Shown here: positions 11,041 to 22,649 of the stretch, one piece after another
Position numbering within the stretch: the stretch's first letter is position 1
How the letters are laid out: the number at the start of each line of letters is the position of its first letter
Assembly: GCA_963854835.1 (NCBI GenBank)
Contig: OY978528.1
Location: forward strand, 53,664,508-53,728,507
Source of the DNA: Megamerina dolium
Lineage: Eukaryota; Arthropoda; Insecta; Diptera; Megamerinidae
Direction: 5' to 3'
DNA length: 64,000 nucleotides
Notes under the pieces: model-generated
Database searches by the model: none
What the model was told of the DNA's origin: nothing
The model's input: the letters and a program-made list of their open reading frames with translations, nothing else
Position numbers and translations under genes: made by a program

Positions 11041-13009
11041 AGAATGACTTTCATATGGAATTAATTCTAATGATTTTAATTACAATTAATAATAATAATA
11101 TAAGATTTTATGTTTATGAAAATATTCAGATATAGCACATAAAACAGAATTTTCTATTCCTCTCCTTTCCATGTGCCACGAACTCATCAACCTTCTCGGG
11201 ATGTACTTCTTTTGTAAAACTTAGTAATACTTATTTTAAATTGAAAAAGAAGAATTATATGTTGCATAATAGGATATGTTTAAATGGCTAATATCTCCAC
11301 AATATGATGGCAAATGGTTATATAGAATATCAATGAATTTCTTCTTAGGCAAGCACACAAAGACACACATATGGATGCGTTTAGAAGACTAAATGCTCTC
11401 TAAATATAATCTTACACAATTCCATTTTTTTTCTAAACGAATTTAATTACTTGAAAAAAAAATATTTAAAAAGAAGCTCGATAAACCGACAGCAGGTCGG
11501 TTAATACAAATTAGAATGCTCAAATGTATTTTATCTTTAAGATTATCATTGAATCATTAAATTAAATATTGCTTACATACTTTCACAGAGCTTCCAAAAA
11601 ATAAAATCAGAATATTCTTGGGGCCTATTCCTTGGGGAAAGTCGCTGAATTCGAATCGGTGGTAAGATTTTCGCCATCACCCCCAGATTTAAACATCGTT
11701 CGTCCAGTTATTACTGTTATTTTAAAGTTATAGAGAAATTTTAGGATGTTCTATCTCACGGTTTTTTATATAATCTTAATTTTAAATTAAAAATAATTCA
11801 AATTAATAACACAAAAAATTATATACATTTCTTTCAATATAAACTTGCTGCATCATTCAATTTTACACACCAACGCTACGCATATGCTCTTAACCTACTC
11901 AGAAAAAACAAATCAAAAAACAACTTCAAATAAAAAACAAGTAGGTCCTTCAGATAATCTTGAAGTACCTACATATATGTATGTGAAATTTATTCGTTGA
12001 ATAAACGCTATACTTTTTTGTAAATAGGTAAAATATACTTGCAGATTAACAAACAATTTCAATTTCATATTGAAAACCGTTAGAGTAAAGTAAATAAACC
12101 TGAAGATCTCTTGCGCGAACGTACGAGTGCTGTGAAGGTTGAAAGCTTATGGCTTAGGTGCCTATAACAGATTTCCCCAATCATTGCTAATGTATTTAAA
12201 ATATGTACATATGCATATACAAGTGCCCATAAGTACACATGTATATGTATGTTACATCTGTACGATACTTAAATGCTATCGACGTTGGTGGTCTTTATAA
12301 ACGATGATGATGAAGATAATGATGTATTATAATATTATTATTGTATGATAATGAAATTAAGCAAATATTAAATAATTTTCTGAGCCCATTCTTTGAGAAT
12401 ATCAAATTCTTTCTAAGCTATAATCAATTTTTCAGATAATGTGAATCCCTAAGTAATTTTTTCTGTTCATTTTCAAACAAATTGCCTTTTGGATATTTCC
12501 GTAAAAATCATAGACAACTTACAACTAAGTACATAGCAACTTATTGTTTTCAATGAATGAGTGCGTACATAATGCGAACGCGTGCATATACATACATCTA
12601 TGTAAATAAAAAGCATTTTACAACAAATTCATATGTAAATATATGTATACCTACATATGGTGTACTAGTATATGTATATAATATGTATGCTGTACAATAA
12701 GTAATAAAATAAACAATATTTTCCACACATCCCCATATGCATATGCATATGCAAACACTTGTTGAAACACATCACCTTTAATTAATGCAACCATGTCGCG
12801 CGAGACTATGAACCTTTGATTTTTGCCGGACTTTTTAAAATATACCGCCACAGGTAATGATGGCATTAACAAGAAAAACAAATAATATACCAACAACAGG
12901 AACAACAACAAGTACATGCATTTATGTACCTATATTTGCGCAATCTCTTGTGTCAATAATTAAAATGAAAGTGGCAGACACGAACAAAGATACATCCCTG
13001 AGCTAAATT
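11041..13009. other. AT-rich spacer, no gene seen
   Basis: Features are limited to a short hairpin AACCGAC/GTCGGTT near 11484-11502, an alternating ATGCATATGCATATGC stretch near 12736-12754, and CATATGTA-type simple repeats. No coding signal. Confidence 0.45.
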
Positions 13010-13216
13010 ACAGTGCCGATTAAAAAATTTAAACGGATATAAATTGAAATATTACTTTTGTGATTTCCGAAAAAGCTTTTTGCGAGTAGAATTGCTAAGT
13101 CAATTTTTTTATGCTTAATACAATAGCATTTAAATGGCGTCTAACAAGAAAATGTAGCTACTAGTCACTTCATGTTGGGATAAAGTTTTGTTGAAATTTT
13201 TTTGTCACGTCACTGT
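13010..13216. mobile_element. Tc1/mariner-type MITE, about 207 bp
   Basis: The left end TACAGTGCCG and the right end, read in reverse as TACAGTGACG, are inverted copies flanked by TA, and both continue into A-rich AAAAAATTT stretches. Tc1/mariner elements insert at TA and commonly have CAGTG-type ends. The interior is AT-rich and non-coding. The call rests only on the short termini. Confidence 0.5.
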
Positions 13217-13386
13217 AAATTTATGAAAGCGGTAGATTTTACTGACAAGTCAAAGAAATAAAATAAATATTAATATAGACGGTTTCAGAAGTTTTGTTTA
13301 AAAGATTTTCTATATATAATACAAATTAATCTTCCATTATGTATATATGAACTCTAATACAACAATTTGGAAAATAATTTTTTTCC

Positions 13387-13427
13387 AAAAAAAAAAAAAA
13401 AAATATAATAATAATAATAATAATAAA
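13387..13427 (+). repeat. Poly-A tract and TAA repeat
   Basis: A run of about 17 A followed by about eight TAA/ATA units directly in front of the LINE fragment. Confidence 0.9.
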
Positions 13428-15030
13428 ATCTGCAAAATTGAAAAGGCTTTAGATGGTAAAGAAATTGCTCTCTGACATTACAGGGGCTTTTGATAACGCA
13501 ACTTTCAGATCAATTGAGGAAGAGATGGCCAGGAAAGGAATATGTAGACTGATCATAACATGGGTTCTCAATATGCCGAAAAATAGAACAATTATCTTCG
13601 AAATGGGGGCAAAAAGATTAATTGTCAGGTCAACCAAAGGATGCCCTCAAGGAGGCGTCTCATCGCCGCTCCTATGGTTATTGGTTATCGGCGAGATTTT
13701 ACAAACTCTCAATGATCTCGGGTATGAAGTCCAGGGCTTTGCAGATGATTTGGTAATAATGGTTAGAGGCAAATTTGACTCTACATTAAACGATCGAATG
13801 CAACTAGCTCTTGACATCACTCATGACTGGTGTCAAGATAACGGACCCTCGATTAATCCGAACAAAACAAATGTGGTAGCCTTCTCAAAAGAAGGAAATT
13901 GAGTATAGGAACCCTAACACTAGGGGACACAGACTTAATTCTATCCAAGGAAATGAAATACCTAGCAGTAATCCTAGATAAAACCCTGACTTGGAATAAC
14001 CATTTACCATATATAACTGGCAAAACCACAGCAAGCTGTGCGTGGCAGATATTACACCGTAAAAAATGTGATCTGCGACCAAAAATGGTGTTATGGTCGT
14101 ATAGGACCGTAATAGTGCCAATGATCCCCTATGCCTCCCTGGCGTGGTGGCCGGAGGTAAATCAAACAAAGGCTAGAATGATCCTTAGTAAGGTTCATCG
14201 AATAGCCTGTTTGGGTGTCACGGGAGGAATGCTCGCGTGCCCTACTACAGCCTTAGGAATTCTGGTCAAAAAGACGGCAACCAGTGAGGCACTAAGGCTA
14301 CCTAATCTATACAACCTTAAAGAAGGCAATCCCACAGGACATACAAAGATCGTAGACACCGTTTGGGGTTCTCCATGTCTTGTGGTCTTCGACAAAATGG
14401 ATAGAAAGCTAGCCTTCTCCAAATATTTTGAAGTGGTCATCAACGACCGTTCGGCTTGGAGGAGTAGCGGTATGATCCCAAAAGGGAACTCACAGTTGTG
14501 GTACACTGATGCGTCTAAGATGTAAGATGGCTGTGCGGGGGCTGGAATATTTGGAGCAAGATTTCGGAAAGCAATCGCAATGGTGAAAACAGCTTCCATC
14601 TTTCAGACGGAGATCCATGCCTTAGAGGTATGTGCGAGAGAATGCATACGTAGGGGCACCCGTGGTACCAAAATATGTATCCTGTCGGACAGCCAGGCGG
14701 CTCAAAAGTCCCTGGCAAAATTCTGGTTTCAATCAAGGCTGATCTGGGAATGTTTTAAACTTCTCAATGCACTGACAGCAAAGAATCCTGTCACCCTAAT
14801 GTGGGTGTCAGGACATGAGGGACACGAGGGAAACGAAATGGCCGACTACCTTGCAAAGGAAAACGCAAGCACTCCTTTCATTGGGCCATAGCCTTTCTGC
14901 GCAGTTACAAACAGTTTTATAAACAACTTGATATGTGAGAGGGAGAAACGAAATCTACTCGACTATCCATGCCAAACAGGCATGCGGCAGTCGAAGGGGC
15001 AGGCTGGCCTGCTTATTAAATTAGTTAGAT
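13428..15030 (+). mobile_element. 5'-truncated LINE (I/LOA/R1-like), RT plus RNase H
   Basis: A non-LTR retrotransposon starting within the reverse transcriptase: the first readable segment is KICKIEKALDGKEIAL, which precedes the first catalytic motif in this group. It carries the rest of ORF2 through RNase H and continues at least to about 15000, where SFINNLICEREKRNLLDYPC and GMRQSK match the C-terminal tail of these proteins. No poly-A tail or 3' UTR is recognisable, so it is truncated at both ends. It is much less damaged than the copy at 3.3 kb and differs from it in sequence, so it is a separate family or subfamily. Confidence 0.8.
13453..14891 (+). pseudogene. Reverse transcriptase-RNase H polyprotein, two disabling changes
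   Basis: RNA-dependent DNA synthesis and RNA-strand removal for target-primed retrotransposition. The reverse transcriptase core is intact to the eye: motif A DITGAFDNATF (about residues 8-18), motif B CPQGGVSSPLLW (about residues 64-75), motif C GFADDLVIM (about residues 95-103). The frame shifts near 13900, then continues YLAVILDKTLTWNNHL. RNase H follows, with four acidic positions: Asp in WYTDASK, Glu in TEIHALEV, Asp in LSDSQAA and Asp in GNEMADYLAKE; WVSGHEGHEG precedes the last. A stop (TAA at 14523-14525) interrupts just after TDASKM, and the frame reopens unchanged behind it. The endonuclease and ORF1 are missing. It needs one frame correction and one read-through to be continuous, hence a pseudogene. 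Confidence 0.8.
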
Positions 15031-15422
15031 TTTGAATTCGCAAAAAAAGAGCGTCCTCATTGCTTTTGCTCATCGCTTTATTTCTTCCTTTACTCATAAA
15101 TTAGTAAGTAATGTATAACAAAATTCATTTGCATTAGTCAAATTATATAGAAATATTTTTACACTTTACAAACAAAATTTGATAATTGTTAATAAACTTT
15201 ATTGTTAATTAATTGTAATTGTTGCTTCCAATAAATAAGCCTGCGCTTACGCAACTCTTACATTAAGGAATATTTTGAAAAGAGTTTCCTTTTTTAATTC
15301 TATAATCATTCTGGAACATTTAAGGACAATTTCTAAATTTTTTTTTCCAAGCATAAGACGTATCTAAGCTTACTATTAGGTCTTCATAAAATTTTTAATT
15401 GTTTTATGACCGATTTCCAAAC
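15031..15422. other. AT-rich spacer
   Basis: No coding signal, inverted terminus or tandem array recognised. Confidence 0.45.
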
Positions 15423-15613
15423 TGCCTGTTAACGTTGACAAACCGAAAAAGTTAGGGGGCACATTTGCTGCCTGTTAAGTCTTATAACAGCAAATACACA
15501 GCCAACATATATCGGTAACGCTTGTTAGCGTAGCCTTGCATTTGTTATAATAAACTTTAACAGCCAGAAAATGTGCCCTATAACTATTATTCGTTCGATA
15601 GCGCTAACAGGCA
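15423..15613. mobile_element. 191-bp hairpin (foldback MITE)
   Basis: The outer ends are TGCCTGTTAACG (15423-15434) and CGCTAACAGGCA (15602-15613), which pair at 11 of 12 positions. Pairing continues inward: GGGCACATTT (15456-15465) with AAATGTGCCC (15569-15578) and CTGCCTGTTAA with TTTAACAGCCAG. Nearly the whole element is thus two arms of about 85-90 bp that fold back on each other, with a small loop near 15515. It encodes nothing. The structure is typical of palindromic MITEs; the superfamily is unknown. Confidence 0.75.
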
Positions 15614-17573
15614 AAAAAAGACCCTTAGTGTTTGCCATTTCCTTTCAAATCCATCAAATTTGGATGGAATTAAGTTATCTGTGCTCAGCTTTATTTGCCA
15701 AATACATATAGAGACTGCTTGAACACGGAACACCATAATCATCCACACTCTTCTTGGAAATTTATGTAATTTTAGACTTCCACGCACTAAATCAAAGTAC
15801 TTAGTTCCGATATAAAAATTATTATCCCAGGTCAAGCTTCCTCCTTCTTCATTTGGGCATCAATTTTTAAAACACTTAATTTAAAACGTGGGTGGTCTCA
15901 ATAAAGTAAATCAGAAAAACACTTGGTTTTGAATGTAATAAAGTGAACTTGTTCTTGCCCACTTCTACAACACTAGATGACTCACCAAAATAAAAAAATG
16001 TCACCTTATTAATAGAGAGGAGATGAAGATCAACATAATCCGAAGTATAAACAACAATTTTTAATATAGATCTATATTTATTTTAAAATTATTTAATGGT
16101 GGTCCTAGGTCAGTTTTTTGTCCTACTTTAACTGCAGTTTGGAAGAATTCAGTACATCTCGTACGAATCGTTTTATATGATTCTCTACATTAGGTAATGA
16201 TAGGTACCAATTAAGAAAACGTATGGAAATGAAGAATCAAAGGAACGAATAAATTTCAGCGTCGATTTTAGTACGAAAAAATGGCATAAGAGAAATTTCT
16301 GTTGAAATCAAAGAGTAATTATATACTAGAGCACAAATATGTACGAACAATTCAAACAAAAAGAAGAACTCACTCAATATTACAGTGATATATTCGTGAG
16401 AGAGAATATATCAATTTTAGCTAAGAAATTTGCGTAAATAAACAACAACAACAATAAAAAAAAAACAACAAGAAAGAACTAAAAGTGCAAGAGCTTTTGC
16501 CACTATATTAACTTAACTAACAACTTATATTCATACGTAGTATATTTCACGAAGAATAGATAATGTAACACACGAACAAGGAAATAATTTCACCACGAAA
16601 GGCCGGCTTTTTTGAGTTGAATTTTAATAAATATTTTCAACTAACCATGTTTCATTACCATGCTAAATGAAAGCATATATATTTACATTTGTTTACCAGT
16701 GGTGAGTTGAAAATGAAACAAAGCCTTTAAAAAAAAACAATAATAATACAATAACGATGCTAATGAACTCTCTACAACTCTTCTCTGTTTTATGCCCATT
16801 AACCGGTTCTCACAAGACATCAACGTGCAACGAATATGAAAAACAACATAAAACAATATGCAACGCTACAACAAAACCATTAATGCATGCGTCGGTACGA
16901 ACAAGCAGTGCAATGCATGTAGTTTTGCAGTCATCTTTCACAAATTCTCTCTCACTCCTTCTCTCACTCACCAAATTCCAACCAGTAGAAATGATGCCAG
17001 CTTATTTCTTTATATTAACTAAATATTTTAAAATTCAAAACGACATTTTGTTCGTGCATATGTATTGGAATTCCATTTAGAAGACCCAAAAATAGGGGCC
17101 AAAGTCAATAGAACACGTTCGCCAGCTCCGAGAAACTTTGTCACCATTAGGTGACACTTCATCTAGCTTCATGCAATTCAACTGGAATCCCTTAAAGTGG
17201 ACACTGAAGTTGGCTTTATATTCTATATGACCTTGTAACACAATTAATCAAGATCGAGAAAGTAGGCACAGTAACAAGCAAACGAGCCGTCGAAAATATT
17301 TGTATCGATTGATAATACCAAAAACTGCAAAAACATGATTTCTCCAACAGCGGTCCAAGCTTAGAAAGTGGCAACATTTGGATGTGAATAGAAAATAAAA
17401 TTAATCAATAGAAGAAGACGCATTCCAGAGAAAATTGTTTACAACCACTACCATTAAATTGATAAATGCTTACGATTCCGGTGAAACGGTTGAAAATTGA
17501 AACGGAATGTTTTTCTCTTGGCACATCCAACTCTGTCACTCTCTCACTAAATAGCTCTTTCTGCTTTTGCTTT
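15614..17573. other. Non-coding spacer with one coding-like patch
   Basis: Mostly AT-rich with (CAA)n/(AAC)n-type stretches near 16440-16470. A GC-richer patch at about 17090-17215 reads GPKSIEHVRQLRETLSPLGD then TSSSFMQFNWNPLKWTLK on the plus strand. It is protein-like, but I do not recognise it and no ATG or splice site supports it. Confidence 0.4.
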
Positions 17574-17604
17574 TCTCTCTATCTCTCTCTCTCTCTCTCT
17601 CTCT
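17574..17604 (+). repeat. CT/GA dinucleotide run
   Basis: About 15 CT units, broken once. In flies such runs are GAGA-factor binding sites when near promoters; here it lies about 350 bp before a candidate initiator. Confidence 0.9.
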
Positions 17605-17699
17605 GTCCATCAATCAGTGTCTCTCTTTTTTCTGCCCTCTCATTTTTGTTGCCATTTTATTTTCTGGGAGCATATTGCTGTTACCATTACATTATTGTC

Positions 17700-18190
17700 G
17701 TGTTGTTGTTGTTCTTATGTCGCTTTCTACTAGTGCTGCTGCTACTGCAGCTGATTGTCGCAATTATTGCTGATGTTGGTATATTGTTTTTGTTGTTATT
17801 ATTTTTCTTGTTTACATTTAAAGCTGATATGTTGCTTGCCCGATTGCTTGCTTGCTTGCTTGATAACTTGCCTGTTTGTTTGTTTGTTTGCTTGTTTCTT
17901 TCATGGCAAGCTCTTGGCTGGTTGGTGCTGGCTTGCACGACGTTGAATGGTTGCTTCAGTTGAAGTTGAGCGAGCGCTTTCTGTCGTTGTTCGAGACCGC
18001 GTGTGTTAAAGAGGTGTTCGCATACGTGAAATGTTTTTCTTTCGTTCGTTTAGCGTTTATTGTTGCCATCGTCGTTGTCGTTGGCGGCGTTGTCATTGTT
18101 GATGTTCTTATAATTATTATTGTTGTTTCTATAGTTGTTGATGGCGGCAATAGTAATGTTAGCATCGCTGTCTTTGTAGTATCGCCGTAG
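17700..18190. repeat. Low-complexity TTG/GTT and TTGC tetranucleotide region
   Basis: Cryptic repeats: TTG-type trinucleotides, CTTG runs at 17845-17862 and GTTT runs at 17875-17890. They produce long but compositionally biased reading frames on both strands, which are not genes. Confidence 0.7.
17950..17990 (+). promoter_or_regulatory. Candidate TATA-less core promoter (Inr + DPE-like)
   Basis: TCAGTT at 17956-17961 fits the fly initiator TCAKTY, with A+1 at 17958. At the downstream promoter element position (+28 to +33, 17985-17990) CGTTGT fits RGWYVT at five of six places. The stretch is GC-richer than its surroundings, has GAGA sites upstream, and is followed at 18290-18400 by A-rich sequence of the kind common in fly 5' UTRs. 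No exon, splice donor or start codon confirms it, and chance matches to such short motifs are frequent. Confidence 0.2.
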
Positions 18191-18429
18191 TTTCTATTAC
18201 ATGTAATTGTTGCGTTACGACAGCGTTCTTTCATTCCGGTAAATGAATATAAGACTCCAGTCCGCATTTTGCTTTTGAAGTTTTTAATTTTATGCGAGTT
18301 GCAAAGAAAATAACAAGTGTTTTAAACGCAGAAAAGCAAAATAATTAAAAAATATTAAAGAAATAATCGAATAAAAAAAACGTAATTTAAAGCAAAAAAT
18401 CTAATATAGAAAGTGCCTCCTGATTCTCT

Positions 18430-21400
18430 TGTCCGCCTCTATAATTATGCCTACTATTTTCTGTTTCATATGAAGAATATCAAGAAAGTGAATTTTGTTG
18501 TTGCTGTTGAATATTTCATGAGGCGTCTGTATGTGTATGTGTGTTTGTGCGCAAAACACCACGGTCATTTCGATTTCTACTAACCCTTTACCATTGCCTT
18601 ATTCCATGTAACTCCCTTTAGTATATGTTCTGATATCAATTTCACGTGTAACTATCACTACTTGCACCTCTACTGTGAATCAACCTTTAAAAATGTTGAT
18701 ACATAATGTAAAATACAACATGCACTATGTTATGTCATTGAATTAAATTCAATAACAATTGAATAATAGAGACGCAACCAGAATACAATAATTGTCATTG
18801 GAAATGTGGCTAAAATAACATTATTGGAAAAAATATGAAGTATAGTATACGTAGCAACAATATTAATCAGCAACATAGAATGAAAAGAGAGCGAATATAC
18901 ATATGTTGCCAGTACACGATGTCAATATGCAGTTCAAACATTGTCAAATTTAAACGGAAGTAGTCACACTTTTGAACATACATATGTATATGTATGTATT
19001 TACATAAATGATTGTTTGTGCATTTCCATATGATTAAAATATAAACAATAATCTGCTGTGTTTTTACTGGCATCGTATTTTTAATATTGAAATTTTGGAT
19101 ACAATATCATCATCGTCATCATAATTATTTTATCATCCTGGAAACGGAATTTTATACTTCATGCAGTGAATGCTAGAAATATTACCATTATACAGTGTAT
19201 GTATGCCCCGCAGTAGGTAGTTTGCCTTTGGGAAAAACATGCATATTCAACTGGGAGAGTATCATCATTATTTAAAGTGGTAAGTGAAAATGATATACAT
19301 ATTACGCATTGTGTATTTAGAAGTAATACAAGTTGAACATACCTACATAGTATATTTAGTAAATTGCAAAGATTTTCCATGATTAAAACAAAGATGTATG
19401 ACAACTAATGAAGTACATATGAAAATCATGCATCATTGGCATTGATGTTTAATCTTTAAATTTTTACAGCATATTTAAATTTATGAATGCCAAGTAAAAT
19501 TATTTGATAGTTCATTATTACCGTTATCATGATTGTATACACAAAAATGTCTATTGAATGTTCTAATATGACAACCGGTTGATAGTTTTGTTTAAGAATT
19601 CGGCCACCACATCAATTATTAATATGCATTAAGCAGATTAATGCAAAAATCATTTATTCAATATTTTATTAACACTTAAAATCAGCAATAAAAAATTTGG
19701 AGTTATGTCCATGTACTCGTATATGCTTTTGCTTCATTGTACTTGTATTATGAAGGAAAAAAAAACGAATAGTAGCAGCAGCAACATAAGCATTTTTTCA
19801 AAAAACGAACATTTCCCCGTACATTGAAACTCGTTGCTTTACAGGTAAAAAAGTTCTATTGCTGACGTTTGCATTTTCAAAACTAAAAGTAGCAGAAGCA
19901 GAAACACATGTACTGCTTTTGCTGTTTATTGCTGCGCTTTGCTGATATTTTTGAGAAGGTTGAACACACTAACACGGCTGATGCTGTTTGTTGCTGCTAT
20001 TCACTGTTCACAAATGAAAACTGAAAAATCATATTGTAGTCGTATAGAATACATTCGAAAGTTGTTTCTTTATTGAAACACATTCTGCAGCTCTTAAACC
20101 CTGCACTTGAAAAGTCAAGGGTAAATCAATTTTGTGCTTCCGTTTCTAAGAGCCAAAAGAAAAGGTGAGTGATATCGGAAAGTTATAGGTACCTACATAC
20201 ATACTTATATTTATAATTGATCATCATCACCATTCAAGTCATTTTGGCTATGTTTATAAATAAAAAATTTATAAATAAGGGTTAAAGCTCATTATTTTGA
20301 TCAACGATCGATTTCATTTGAAAATGGGCATTATCGGATGAAAACGACACCTATTTCCCATTCAAAAGCGTGATTTTTCGAAAGTATTTTCGTCTATTTG
20401 TTATACATTGTACCAAAATTTCGTTGTTGTCGATGTTATGCTTTTCACGACATTCTTCATGTATTATGCTAGTTTATACAATATTAATTATGCGCCACCT
20501 CATGCGTTGTGTTGCAAATGATAGCTCAAAATCAATATACCTTTTGGCTACCTTTCGATAACATTTTCATTATTATCAACCGGCAAAAAAACCTTGTGTC
20601 ATCGAATTATTTTCCATTCGAACCTTTCTCACACAAAGTGTTATTTTACTTTCAAAAGAATTGCCAATTGATTTCTGCAAAACTGGCAGGCAATATATTA
20701 AGAAAAAAACACACAATACGTACATACCTACTTTCCAGTACGAATATAATGAAAAGTTTAAAAGTACGACGATATCAATTCTATCTCAATCACAGATCAC
20801 TTGCATTATGGTGTATGAATAAAATTAATGAATATTTCTCGCACCTGAATGATTATGATTTCTTGATTAGATGTAAACAACAACAACAATAGAAAACAAA
20901 CAAAAAATTCTAATAAAAATAAATAATTCTTTAAGCTAAGAAAATTAAAAAAGTTTGTTTTCATTGACGTCAGGGGAAAAGATACCAAAAACAAATGAAA
21001 AACAATGGTCAAAAGCAAAAGTTATTGAACTGCAAAATAAAAAGGAAACTTTTCGTATGGCAATGATGAATGAACATGATAAACATTGACAATGAAAATG
21101 ATAAAAATAATGAACCATTTCTCAGATTCACATGTACACGTGTACATAAAAAAATGTCTTGATACCAATACCAGTGAACACACATCAACACTGTCCACAA
21201 TAACCATCAAAAGAATGTTCATAAAAACCAAAATTAAATTTCAAACATGAATGAATGAACATGAATGAATCGTGCAGAGAGAACCAAAAGAACCAGAAGT
21301 TTAAACAAAAAAATGTGAAACTTATGTCAAAAACACAAAACAAAAAAATTTCACAAAAAGTATAACAAAATTACAGTATTAATATTGATAGATAATTAAA

Positions 21401-22250
21401 AATATTCAACAACATCAAGTTACAAAACAGCAGACAATATGAAGATAAAAAACAAAAACCAGACAGAGCCAATGCTCATGTTATGAAATTATGCTTTTTT
21501 TATGTTATATTCATTTTTTTATATGTTACGATATGATATGCGTATGAAATTGTACCTACCTTCTGTATTACTATGATGTACTTCATATATATGATATATG
21601 AATAGCACGAGACTGAAAATGATATTGTACGAGTATATATGTCAAAGTCACTATAAAACAATAGTAGTTGCCTTTTTTTTCTCTTCGTAAATTTAAAATC
21701 ATAATTTACTTAACACTTTTGGCATTAAAAATCTAGACAATAACGACACCAGCAATAGACTGGCTAATATGATTAAAGTAAATGCATACATATCCAAGCC
21801 AACAAGAGCTAAGCTGCATACAACTTTGCAACTAAATCTTTAAACAAATGCGAGTGTGTCAATTTGTGTCAAATTGCTTATTTTTTACATACTTATCGCT
21901 TAAATATATCATTGTTATAAAGAAATATTTTAGAGTGTCATAGCTTTGAATTGTAATGAAGTGTAGAAAAATTGACCAATAAACCTGAATTATGGTTTTA
22001 ATTGCCAGATAAATGTATTGTATTTAGTATTTGAACGTAATTTTAGGGAAATTGACAACTCCTCGACTGGTAAAAATACGTTCGGGATGTTCACAATAAA
22101 TATGTTGGCCGTAGTACATACCCTGCAAGAGTATTAAGTCTAAGCTGTGTCAGAACAACTTTGAAATATTTTTCGTTAATGACTTGACAGAGAGAGACAA
22201 AAAATGAATTGATTCCATTCAATCAAAAATAAGACCACCCGAGTCAACTT
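18430..22250. other. AT-rich spacer, no gene seen
   Basis: A-rich stretches, AGC-rich patches near 19770-20000 with short inverted repeats (AGCAGAAGCAG/CTGCTTTTGCT), and tandem GAATGAAT near 21247-21270. No protein motif, RNA gene or transposon terminus was recognised. ACATACCCTGCAA at about 22115-22127 resembles the terminus of the 40.2-kb element. Confidence 0.4.
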
Positions 22251-22259
22251 ATTCTCCTC

Positions 22260-22530
22260 CGAGCACACAGCATATATGCAGGCCGAGTTAAGTTGTGTTT
22301 AAGTAGTTCCAAGAACGGAGACCCCAGGAAATGTCACATAAGTAATCGGTGTTGCAATGGATCTGGATTGTGCAAATGAAGCGCTGGTCCAATTAACACA
22401 ATTACGAAAAGAAACGATCATCATTCGACTTCGGTAATTGTACACAGGGCCGACTTAAGGTATGTTTGAATTGTTTCTAGCAACAGGGCGCCAAACAATG
22501 GAGCGCATAAATAATCAGCACTAAGTTTAT
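22260..22530 (+). repeat. Diverged tandem duplication, unit about 175-180 bp
   Basis: The segments beginning near 22275 (GGCCGAGTTAAG...TTTAAGTAGTT) and near 22449 (GGCCGACTTAAG...TTTGAATTGTT) share an ordered series of blocks, including CATAAGTAATC/CATAAATAATC. The unit is GC-richer than its surroundings and unrelated to anything else I recognise here. Confidence 0.45.
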
Positions 22531-22649
22531 GAGCACTTTAGGCGTTGATCTTATTAGAAATTCCAAGACGCAGATAGTAGCGGATAGATAAAATGAGGCG
22601 CAAACAAAAGAAGACTTGACAAAGTCTTGCAAACTCCTTAGTATGAGAA

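Noticed and set aside
13885..14736. Minus-strand frames of 73-134 codons
   Set aside because: They are antisense shadows of the RT-RNase H coding segment.
17466..17963. 165-codon plus-strand frame and overlapping frames on both strands
   Set aside because: The product is almost entirely Leu, Ser, Phe and Cys from CT, TTG and CTTG simple repeats; it is a composition artefact.
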